Source: Daedaleopsis sinensis (Eukaryota > Basidiomycota > Agaricomycetes > Polyporales > Polyporaceae). From it: a DNA stretch of 64,000 nt. How positions within the stretch are numbered: position 1 is the stretch's first letter; each line of letters begins with the position of its first letter. This document shows, one piece after another, positions 54,519-64,000 of the stretch. Below the pieces are notes generated by a model, which was not told the origin of the DNA, made no database searches, and saw nothing but the letters and a program-made list of their open reading frames with translations. Location of the stretch: the NCBI GenBank assembly GCA_033807695.1, contig CM066306.1, positions 3,782,001 through 3,846,000 on the forward strand, read 5' to 3'. The position numbers and the translations under genes were made by a program.

Positions 54519-56238
54519 CCTAAGGCTGGAGGTAAAGGTGGTGATAGTGGTCGACAGAGAGGACGAAACCAGAGACACAGATGATCGCGATGCGGAGTGG
54601 GGGTATGCGGAGGTAGTAGTAGGATAAAACGCGTGCTTTCTGAGGCTCGCTCTTGTGCGCAGCCTGGGTGTCGGTCTCTGGTGCCGTGAGGAGGTTGCAA
54701 TAGAGGATATGGATCTACAGCCTATGAAGCGTCGTGTTTTACACGAGGAGAGAAGGGTAGGGGAGGAGGAGATGGTCGACCGGCCAATGGATCGCATTAC
54801 GATTCGCAATTAAGTAGTATTATAATAGTACTTCGCGCGCCTAGCAGCTGGCTTTAAATTGCTGAGTTTTGGGGGCGTCATAAGTATCTACAAGAGTAGT
54901 TACATACGGAATTCACGGAGACAGAGAGCTACAATGTACTTTGAGACCTTGTATAGTGGCTGGCCACGGCCAAGGTTGCGTCTACAGGCGATCTACAGTA
55001 CAACTTGCAATTGATATCAAAGCTTGAAGGCAGAGAGGTAAATGCGGTAAGATGGGAGCCTATATTCATGGACTCGAACGAGTTCAGGTCTGTTTGAGTC
55101 ATACGTATGCACGTAGGCTCCACCAGCAACCCATACCGCAACCTGACAGTTCCTGTGGTAAGTATCTGAATCAACGGTGGAATGGCGCCGCGTCGAGAGG
55201 CTGGCGAAAGCCTGCCCGAGGCCCGGGGCCTACATTGTTCTGAGGTTTTCTTTGTTGAAGTTCGTGTCCAGGTTTGCCCGGAGGGCGGTGGCATAGTAAT
55301 AGAGGGTGAGCGTATGCATGATGCCGAGTGATGCAATGTGCATAATGGTGAGGGTGAGATATAGAGAAGCATATCTAACGTCTCCAGTCGCCGTGTACGG
55401 TCGCGTTATGGCGGAATACCCTAGGACAGAACCAGACTCGAGCTCGACCTTCTTGCGTCGAGGATGATACTCTTACGGGGGTATGCCTGTCTTCGCAAAC
55501 ATATGTAGCTTGTAGTCATAAGTCGGCTGCAAGTTCGCGTGCTTGAGCCTGTATCGCTGAGGGATCAACGTCAATTAGGTTGAACCCTTTGCGGGGGATG
55601 AGTGTGTTTACAGTGTAGAATGTCGTGAGCTATCACGTTATAGGCCACAGTGGTTCGCCATACTTCGACGCGTGTGGCGATGGGCGAGGGAACTAAGAGA
55701 AAGAGAGAGTTAGAAAAGATATACTCAGCTTGCAGAGGTCTCGTATGCCTAGAAGCGACCTGCACTCGAGATATATGCAACTTGCAAGGACGGACTTCCG
55801 CGTGTCCCATGGGTCTCCCCAGAAGTTAACATCTGGTGTGTGAGGATATCTGGGCGCATCGGCGAGTCGTCGACACGGATGCGAGTGTGTCAAGTATGGC
55901 GAGCTTGTCGCCTCGATTGCTAATACAACAAACAATAGACAGCAGCATAGACCGTGCAGAAATGTCCAAGACTGGGATGTTATCCGGCATTTGTATCACA
56001 CTCGCATTCGGCGCATTGGCCGTCGGACTCGCACGCAGCGGCGGCACGCCTGAGAATGGGGGTTTAGCTGGGCATGGGAGCAAAGAAAAAAGAACGACAG
56101 AAAGCAAGACAAGCGGTTACGATGAGAGTCGGGGTTGTGCGGGTTGGGGGAGGAGGGGAGGAGAGACGGCGAGACGGACCAGTCCATCTGCCGGAAGTCT
56201 ACTTGGTCTCCCCGTACCATACCAGGAGCAGCTAGGGC
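54519..56238. other. Intergenic 1.7 kb, no supported gene
   Basis: Upstream region of the Ap4A phosphorylase gene and 3' flank of the small membrane protein gene. Open frames are short and overlap on both strands without family character. Confidence 0.45.
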
Positions 56239-56964
56239 TCAGGCTCTCCCGCCCCGCCCTTTGTTATCCTTCGCCTCCGCCATTGACTCTCCATTGAGCT
56301 GCGCGCGCGTGTAGCACAGCGCAGCTATGAAGGAGTATATTGCCCCGTTGGTTCCCTGTCGGAGCAGTCAGCATGTCTGAACACACCGGATGTGAAGGGG
56401 ATTCCACGATGGAATGGACACATTCGAGCGTTGCATGTGCCGTGTTCTCAGCGTGAAGATCACGAGGATAACTCACCTGATAGTACAGGATCGCAAAGAA
56501 GGTCTGCAGCAGTAGGAGGACTATCCGGACAGGGAAGCTCCGGTGTATAGCCGTATTCTTCAGGATCGGCACCGGGTACTCGAACGCGAGGAGCCCCAAC
56601 GCCAGCGCCATGCTCAGGATCTGGACGACGGGCGCCTTGACGATGATAGAGATGAAGATGCTGTCGCTTGGGGCGGGCCTGGGGGGTTCGTGCTCAGCTG
56701 GGCTGTTCGAGACCCCGGGGCGGGCGGCGCCCGAGGGAAGGAGCGGGAGACACTCACTGGACACCACCCGGGCTACGGACGATACCGTTCACGAAGTCGA
56801 AGAAGTACTTCCTGAAGAGCATGGCCCAGAAAGAGGACCAAAGCGTGTCTTCGGAGGGGAGGGGGCGTCAGTTCGTGGTTGGGATGCTGGGACTGGCGAT
56901 ACTCACAAACGGTGGCCGTGAGGGAGACGTAGCGAGCGTATTCGTGCCACACCAGGTTTCCCAT
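56239..56964 (-). CDS. Small membrane protein, DUF7727-like
   Basis: Four exons on the minus strand (56907-56964, 56758-56848, 56477-56678, 56239-56355) encode 155 residues. It starts MGNLVWHEYARYVSLTATVY, followed by a likely membrane-associated segment (TLWSSFWAMLFRKYFFDFV) and a short loop (GIVRSPGGVQPAPSDS). Three hydrophobic helices come next: IFISIIVKAPVVQILSMALA, LALGLLAFEYPVPIL, and RIVLLLLQTFFAILYYQ. The last exon (GAIYSFIAALCYTRAQLNG) ends in a charged tail. I associate this pattern with a small fungal membrane family of unknown function often labelled DUF7727. That label is from memory; the multi-span architecture is directly visible. No signal peptide is needed. Subcellular site unknown. 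Confidence 0.78.
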
Positions 56965-58284
56965 TTCGAACGAGAGTGCCGGTAGAAGGATTGAGGTGCT
57001 GAAGAGGAGCTGAGACGTGAACCTGGACTAGACAGGGAACTTGAAGAAACGAGGAGGAGGAGCGCTGCTCTGTTCTGAATGAAGCTGAGAACTAGATGCA
57101 AGGACTAAGCAGGCAGGTAGAGGAGTGAGCCGGTGGTCCAGCGAGCGCAGCTCGACCAAGGAGAAAGAGACTAAGGAAAGTATGAAAGGGAAGACGGAGA
57201 AAGATGCACGCAGCGTTGGCCCACGACCGCTCCTCCCACTTCCTGATTGATATACATATCTGCGTGACTGTCACTGCCATCCGTATCCAAGGCACATTCT
57301 GTCACGCGTTCCGTTACTCTGGTTCCCAGTGCGTCGCCCGTCTCTCCTCACGTTCAGCCTCGTCCACCTCCGTCTATGTCTATCAATATCATGGCCGGAC
57401 ATTGCTTTTCAGACAGCGCCAGTAGCTTTCTTTGCCCCCATCCACTTTGTGGACAAGAAGGGCTCCCCGGACCTGCCGTCCGTGCGTCACCGGGAAGCCC
57501 GACGCGCCTGTGACATGCCCAGCGTGACAGCCGACGACCATGCCTCAACGCCAGTCGAGTCCGGACTCCTTGATGGCTCCCATGATGTTCCCGCCCAGCG
57601 CCGCCCATACAGACAGATGTCGGATGGAGGACGGCACAGCGTCCAGGAACGCTCGAGTAGGAGAGTGCGTAATTGACACGCGAGCTCTATCCACAGTCCG
57701 TTGTCCAGAAGAAGCACAGAGACGATGCGAGATTCGAGTGAGATTATTCGAGGTTATTTGTGAGGTGATGAGGAGCGGTCGTGGAAAAGACATTCGGAAT
57801 TCGGGCAGGAAGCTGGGTGGAGGTGAAAGTGCGTGGTTACGGTCGGCAGACACGCTGAAGCTGGAAACCGGGCGGCGGGAGAAGGCCTATCATTCCTAGT
57901 GCGCCGCTGGCGTTCTCACAGACGTCGTCCATCTCGAATCTCGACCGAGATGACGAGGCATGTGTATGTAGGCCACTTACAGAGATTCGTATGTGTTGTG
58001 CTCCGGCCCGAACCTTGCAGAGGCGGGTTAACCGCATGCAAGTTATCCATGCTAGGTACTGACGGAGACCATACCTGTTGAACGCGAATGCAAGGTGGCC
58101 GTTTCGCAGGTCGAAGGAAACAGCTGGATGCGACACACTATTCATACAATGAACGATCGTCCAGACATACACATACTTACACCAGGATGACGCATCCACA
58201 GCTGTTCGTGTCGCTCAAAGGCCACTCAGGCGGACATCTGGAGGCCTTGCGGGTCGAGTAGGCGGCTGCGGAAACATGTTGCGG
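56965..58284. other. Intergenic 1.3 kb, no supported gene
   Basis: A minus-strand frame at 57545-57853 includes a protein-like end (VWAALGGNIMGAIKESGLDW), but I cannot build a gene around it. Confidence 0.4.
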
Positions 58285-59817
58285 TCAGCAAAGCAATCGC
58301 AGCCCACAGCACGACCCGCTCACCCCTTTCGAGCTTGAAGAGTACTCGCTGATCAGCGTCACCTCCGTATACGCGCTGTACGCGCTGTCGCGCGCCCCAG
58401 GCATCCCCGGCGGCGGCAAATCCCCGTCATACGGCGATGCTCGCCCCCCGATGGACGCGCCAGCACTGCGCGGCTGAGACATGGTTTCAACGCGACCGGC
58501 AGGCTCCTGCGCGAGGTACTTCTCGCGCGCGGGGCCCCCAAAGAAGTACGGGCCATTCTCGACGTCTGGGTCCTGCAGCGGGAGCACGGGCGACATGAGG
58601 GGCGGCACGATCTGGCGCCGCCGGGCCTTGGCGCGGCGTCTGCGGAGAAAGAGGAAGACGAGCCCGAGCAGGAGTAGGAGGCTGACCACTGCCCCGACGG
58701 AGATGCCGATGATGGCCCCTAGTGAGAGGCCGCGGTTCGCCTGGGAAACCGATCTGTGACACAACAGAGCAGTCAGTTATACTCAGCCACGCGTGCGTTT
58801 GAGGACCATAATACTCACGCGCCGTTGGCACGCTCTGCTTGACCACTGATGGAGGGCGCGATGGAGCTCGCGGTCGTGGAAGCGGACTGAGGCGCCGTCT
58901 CAGACTGGGCGAGTGATGCGGCCGCGGTGGCCGTGGGCTGGGCATCGGTCGTTGCGGCAGGTTGCTCACCGACCACAGCGGGCTCCCCACCAATCGCGGC
59001 GGGTCGTCCACCAACCGCGACGGGGCTTGCGCCGCCTCCAGTCGCAGAAGGTGACGATGCCACCTGACTTGATGGGTCGTCACCGGGACCACCCACAGCA
59101 TTCCTATGGCAGAGCATGATGAGATTCATGGATGTCACTCTCAACAGGTGGATGTGACGTACGGCTTCGCGCTCAGGCGGCCCGTAGCCTTGGCACTGGA
59201 GGTTGTGGATGTCGACTGAGTAGCTATAGTGGTTGTAGCGCCAGATGGGGCATTCGTCAAAACTCCGTTGGGTGTGGCATTGCTGCAGAGTAAGAGATGA
59301 GATGGGCGGCACATATCAGATTCGAAGGGAACGCACATCTGCCCTTGGTCGTTCGTCTCGTACATGATTGCGTCAATGTCCACAGAACCCCGACCCGCAG
59401 ACATAAGCACCACCTCGTGCTTCCCGTCCTGCAGGCCCGTCGACTCTCCCAGGACCTGCATCGTCTTAGGATCATTGGAAGTCGCATTGGCGAACTTGAC
59501 GACTTCCCCGTCCACAATGAGCAAATACTCTCCGTACTCCTTCTGCGTCGCGCCATAGAGCCAGAACCCGGTTCCTTCGAACGAGAACTTGGCAGTCGCG
59601 CCCTCTACGGACGTCCTGCTGAACGTGTCGTTTGTGTATGCCTGTGCCGCGCTTCCCGAAGCATGGTCCCACGCGCCTGCGGGTGTGTACTCGATGAGAA
59701 GGGAGGTGTCGTCAACTGGATGCACAGGCCGCTGTAAGCCTCTGCGGACGACAACGGACGGGATGTCACGAAGAAGCACGAGAAAGATAGAAACGCACTC
59801 GTAATATAAGCAGCCAT
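58285..59817 (-). CDS. Single-pass membrane protein with ectodomain and Ser/Thr-rich stalk
   Basis: Four downstream exons are clear on the minus strand: 59337-59715, 59163-59282, 58819-59103 and 58285-58753. The ectodomain starts DDTSLLIEYTPAGAWDH and includes FEGTGFWLYGATQKEYGEY and GKHEVVLMSAGRGSVDIDA, a beta-sandwich pattern common in basidiomycete surface proteins with a galactose-binding-like fold. A stalk rich in Ser, Thr, Ala and Pro follows. The membrane span is GAIIGISVGAVVSLLLLLGL, then the basic stop-transfer FLRRRRAKARRR. A cytosolic tail of about 115 residues ends SGSCCGLRLLC. The N-terminus is unresolved. An ATG at 59817 with donor at 59798 keeps frame but gives no signal peptide, and two other splice frames are possible. 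Likely a cell-surface sensor or adhesion protein; function unknown. Confidence 0.72.
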
Positions 59818-60607
59818 CGAGGCCGACCGTACAGTCCAGCGATTGAATTGGCACAGAGAACAAGTGGGGACCGGCCCCTAGAGGAGAAGGGCGAAGAGGC
59901 TGTCGAAGAAACGTCGGCTGGACGCGAAAGTCGCGGTCGCAGAGGAAAGGGAGGTGCTCCGACTCGGGCGCAGTTGGCTCTGCTCTCATGCTGCGTCATG
60001 CTTGAGCCTACGCGACGGTGATGGCAACACATGGGCCGGCACCGCCGCGCTGGAATGCGTTCCTGGTTCCATATCTACCATCTGCCGGCCGGTGTGGTCC
60101 GCTGGGTGATCATCCGCCTGTGATGATGGGCGCGCTAGGAAGCTCTGAAGCTTGTAAGCTAATTATGCTGCACAGTCATTGAACCGAAACTATAAGTAAG
60201 GTACCTGGGCGTGACCCGGCCCAGACTCTGAGAAACATCTCAAAGTCGCATTAGGATGGATGCGGGAACGTTAGACTGGAGTTGGTGCGGTGGATACTGT
60301 ATCGATTAGAGAGACTGCAAAGGTATTCAACGTGTAACTATCTTGTATACAGGAGCATGAGACATACCAAATGGCAAAGGCTGAACATGATGGTATAGAA
60401 GCTGAAGGTGTTGAACAAGTCTCAAGGGAAGACTTAGCGCTTACTCTGCGGCGGCGCCCAAATGGTCCGTCTAGCCGAAACAAGGCGCATCAAAAGTGTT
60501 TGATGCGCCATTACCTTTCTAGGTAAGATGCCCCTCGGAGCTTTATTAGCATTTGCGAATCTTGTTTTCAATCCACAACCTCAGACATTGCCCCCCACGC
60601 GACGACG
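59818..60607. other. Divergent promoter region
   Basis: It lies between the membrane protein gene and the long gene on the plus strand. It may contain the unresolved first exon of the membrane protein. No other gene seen. Confidence 0.5.
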
Positions 60608-63600
60608 ATGCCCTCCAAGGCGACGGCGTCGAGCAAGACCAAGGCCGAACCCTCCAAATCGCGAGAGCTCGTCCCCGTTGGCCCCCGAGAAGTCTTCAAG
60701 AAGCACCACGGCCGTGAACGCGACGCGAATGGCCACAAACCTCTTACCGCCCGCGCCCTCGTCCTCCGCAACGGCAAATATGGCGCCATGGGTACGGGCG
60801 AGGTCGTGCTCGCAACGAAGATGAGTGGTCGGGAGAAGCTAGATTTGCTCGCAGGTATGTGTGCGTTCGTGCATCCGTGATTTGACGCGTCGTGCGAATT
60901 GCCTCGGTGAATTTGATGCGCGCAGAGGATCTCATGAAGCAAGCTATCGCGGCCCCGTTCAAATTGGAAGTATGCATGAGGATCGCCGATTCGCAGCTCA
61001 GTGGTCAGTCTCTCCCTAGCGTCGTCTGGGGCCTCTTGTTGGAACGCGTATATATGCAGCATATCTCGACGAGCTCAACGCGTTCCAAGACCCTGAGTTC
61101 TTCCACGATCGGATGAAGACCGAGGTCGCTGCGAATCTGAACCCACTTCGCTTGAAGAACGAGCTCAGGGACCTCAGCAAGATGAAGAGTTTCGTCATGA
61201 CCACCATCTCCAGCCAGTCCGTGCATTTTTTGCGATCCAAAATCGTAATTTCACTCACGGTTTGAGACCTTAGCATCCACAACACTTACATGCTCGCATC
61301 GGGCTGGCGTCTCGTCGGCGACCTCATCCGCCAACTGGTTGACGACGGTCTCGACGATGCATTCATCAAATCGCAACTAAAGTCCAGTGCCGCGATGAGG
61401 TCGCGTTTCATGGTGCTATATGATACTGTCAATATACTCGTACAGGCCGCCCAAGCGCATTTTGCCATCTTGGCCTCATCTACCAGTAAGTCCGGTCTTT
61501 TACAGCACAGTTGCCAAAGAGGTCGTCATGCATTGTAAGCGTGACACCATTACTTCTATCCTCAATCGACTGAGGCTCTAAGAAATGCCCTGATTTACCG
61601 AGAGCGCGACGAGTTTAGGACGACGAGACAATTCAAACCAATTCTGTCCATCTGCTCTACTGCAATCCTTCGCTTATCAATATGGCCCGTAACGAGTGTT
61701 ATCATTGATGACACTAACTGTTTGCGACAGAGCACTATGCGCAATACTTCAAGACGACAGTCGATCCCGAGACCAAGCAGGAAGAATATACGTTCGACTG
61801 GTACGCGCTCAAGAACGTGCACAAGTCGTTCCTCGACTCGCTTGTCGTAGAATTATGCTTGCCCTTCTCTCCGATCCCGAAACAGATCTTGTACCAGCTG
61901 CTCGGGGAGTCGATGGAGGAGACGCCGAAAGACAGGCGCACCTTCTCGCAAGCAGTCTGGGATGCGGTTGGCGACCTTTCGGTGAGCAGTCTTCCCTCAT
62001 TCGTAGCTGTCAATGACCTGACTTTCTGTAGACCATCGTAGAGCTGCAGTCGATGCTGGACAGCATCCTGTTGGGTGTCGAAGGCGAGGAATGGAAGAAA
62101 GAGAAACGGGAGATGCCCGATGAGTACGAGGAGTGGGTTGACGCACAGATCATTTCTCAGGAAGCATCAGCCTACTGGCAGACCTATTCCGAGCTCATCT
62201 ACCCACTGGATAAGCCGAAGAGCAAGGTCATAATTGATAGGATGTGGGCCAACATCAATAACGTGGGTTCGATTAACATCGATATTCCTGGCCTGGTATT
62301 CACGCACCCGCCAGAACTACGAATCTATCTGCGGTAAGACACCCGACGTCTTGTGGAACGTCGCCGACATTCGACACATTCCACCATCCTGGCATGGCAT
62401 GGGTGACCGCGACCGCAACCGTGGCAAGGACGACGACGCTCTTGCCGTCGTGCCTGCGAAGGGAGCCAAATCGGGCGGCAAGAAGAAGCCCCTTGCGATC
62501 ACCGACGGGAATGCGAGTGACGGGTCGATGCCTTCGTTGCAGACCGTGTCCGACTCCTCCGACGAGGATGACGAGTACGAGGGTGAGGATGATGAGTTTG
62601 ACGACGAGTACGAGAGCGACGGATCAGACGACGGGTACGACGAGGAACAAGAGGACGAGCTCCGGGATCTTCTGCGCGAGGCGATGGACACCGCGGTAGC
62701 TTCGTCGGATTTCTACAACACGAAGGGCCCTGCACCAGAATTCGACGCTCTTGCGGAAGAGCGGAAAGGCAACCCGTTCTTGAAACTCCTCGGCTCTCTC
62801 AGGGGTGAGGTGCGCCGTGTGTACGAGTGTCGATATGTTTTGAAGGCTTTCTAGGTCGTATGTTCCCTGCGAGCCCTGCACTGAAGACTACGACGCGCAC
62901 TGCCCCTCGCCAGCCATATGCAGCGAAGAAAACCCCTATGCCTGGCAAGTCTGGCACGGTCCCCAAGCCTGGACCTACTCCTTCAATCTCGAAACCATCC
63001 GCTGGTAAGTCCGTTAGGGTGTAATGCAAGGCGCTTGTTCACACCCGACCAGGTCCTCAGAAGCCTCACCAGACGACCGTCGAGGAAGTCGAGGATGAAG
63101 ACGTGTCCTCTTCCGCCGTCAAGAAGAAGAAGAAGAAGCCGAAGAAGAAGAAGAAACCAGCCGCTGCCCCCGGGCCTGAGAATGGTGACGCTCCCGAGCC
63201 ATCTCCCGCCCCAGAGCCCGTTGTCGAGACCAGCACGTCGCCCGCACCGGCACCCGTGGCTACCCCGCCAGCCACGCCCAAGAAGGCGAAGGCGAAGGCG
63301 GCCTCGACGCCCGCTTCGCCGCCGGCGCAACCGCGTGCGTCCTTCAGCAGCTCGACGACGACGCTCCCCTTCGGATCGACAACGTCGCTCCCGCTCCAGA
63401 CGGAGCAGTCCGCGCAGTCCGCGCACAAGTACCTCCAGTCCGAGGGCCTCGCGGGCGGGAAGACGAAGGTCAAGACGCGCGCGGCCGTCGGCAACCTGGC
63501 GAACCTCGACGCGATCCCCGAGAAAGGCAAGCGCAAGGGTATCTTGAGCGTGTTCTCGAGGAAGAACAAGAATGCCGAGGAGAGCGAGGACGAGGACGGG

Positions 63601-64000
63601 GCGGCGAAGGACAAGGGCAAGAAGGGCCGGTGGCAGGGCCTGAGTCGGCGCACGTCCGAGCTGATGCACCAGCTGCTGCGCACGCCGCACGACAAGAAGC
63701 AGGGGCTGGCGGACATGCGCTGGGAGAAGTTCGTCAAGGTGTGTCTGTCCGCTGTGTCGGCTGAGGTGTCACTAACCTTGTCGTGCAGCTCATGGAGGAC
63801 ATGGGGTTTACCTACCATCCGGGTACTGCCGGCTCCAGTGTGCGTTTCGACCCGCCGAACCCGAGGGACCGCGTAAGTACATATTTGTTGCGTCTCTCAA
63901 AGGAAGGAGTTGACGTGTACTCCCTCGTTCACAGGCGATCAGCTTCCACAAGCGTATGTGACCCGGATGTGTATCACCCACAAATTTGTACTGATGCATG
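60608..64000 (+). CDS. Large protein with C-terminal HicA-like module, 3' partial
   Basis: Eleven exons are visible: 60608-60854, 60926-61003, 61060-61216, 61274-61485, 61731-61981, 62032-62262, 62315-62804, 62855-63004, 63053-63738, 63789-63872 and 63935-63953, at least 868 residues. The last intron runs off the window. A basic N-terminus (SKSRELVPVGPREVFKKHHG) precedes a helical region of about 400 residues (ILVQAAQAHFAILAS, YTFDWYALKNVHKSFLDSLV, EWVDAQIISQEASAYWQTYS). Then come an acidic stretch (DSSDEDDEYEGEDDEFDDEY), a Pro/Lys-rich linker with a KKKKKKPKKKKK run, a second ordered segment, and from about residue 835 LMEDMGFTYHPGTAGSSVRF, DPPNPRDR, AISFHK. That ending is the HicA/YcfA-like fold with its conserved GSS(V/H)xF and SFHK motifs. 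Role unknown; a nuclear or RNA-linked role is inference. Confidence 0.82.

Noticed and set aside
57545..57853. Minus-strand 102-codon frame with a protein-like C-terminus
   Set aside because: No start context, partner exons or recognised family.
1..64000. tRNA genes, CRISPR arrays, riboswitches, bacterial-type operons
   Set aside because: I found no tRNA A/B box pair with a cloverleaf and no regularly spaced repeats. The genome is eukaryotic, so bacterial-type elements are not expected.

Overview
The window reads as nuclear DNA of a filamentous Agaricomycete (Basidiomycota), most likely a wood- or litter-decaying species. The main evidence is dense genes cut by many 50-60 nt introns with GTNNGT donors and CTNAC-like branch sites, GC-rich coding sequence, and carbohydrate-active enzymes typical of wood decayers (GH55, and GH27 with a CBM1). 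The species cannot be named from sequence alone.

Layout. 1-565: start of a secreted or membrane protein leaving the left edge. 3.2-16.3 kb: two nearly identical GH55 exo-beta-1,3-glucanase genes in tail-to-tail inverted repeat, about 4.1 kb per arm, around an unrelated conserved gene (9773-11570). 18-25 kb: a broken small secreted protein gene, ribosomal protein L11, an ataxin-3-like Josephin deubiquitinase and a divergent Atg27-like gene. 26-32.4 kb: tandem paralogues with an N-terminal viroplasmin/RNase H1-N-like domain. 33.1 kb: U6 snRNA. 33.9-36.2 kb: CBM1-GH27 alpha-galactosidase. 36.6-37.1 kb: Hsp9/Hsp12-type stress protein. 38.5-43.8 kb: a complete Ngaro-type tyrosine-recombinase retrotransposon with split direct repeats. 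44.5-51.3 kb: tandemly duplicated class 3 lipase genes; the duplication also copied the 3' end of the neighbouring class III aminotransferase, leaving a dead fragment. 53.1-57 kb: Ap4A phosphorylase and a small four-exon membrane protein. 58.3-59.8 kb: a single-pass membrane protein with a Ser/Thr-rich stalk. 60.6 kb to the end: a long acidic/basic protein ending in a HicA-like module, cut by the right edge.

Functions. The secreted enzymes fit external digestion: GH55 on beta-1,3-glucan, GH27 on galactomannan side chains, lipases on esters. The rest is housekeeping (translation, splicing, ubiquitin editing, autophagy, nucleotide turnover). The clearest theme is duplication: three gene pairs (GH55 inverted, viroplasmin-like tandem, lipase tandem) plus a structurally intact mobile element. 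I found no operon-like or prokaryote-type defence locus. The most unusual observations are a 2-nt micro-exon kept in both GH55 copies, the intact Ngaro element, the viroplasmin-like pair with a shared Cys/His motif, and the HicA-like module on a large eukaryotic protein.

Exon coordinates were worked out by hand from reading frames and splice consensus. Where all exons are listed, their summed length is a multiple of three.
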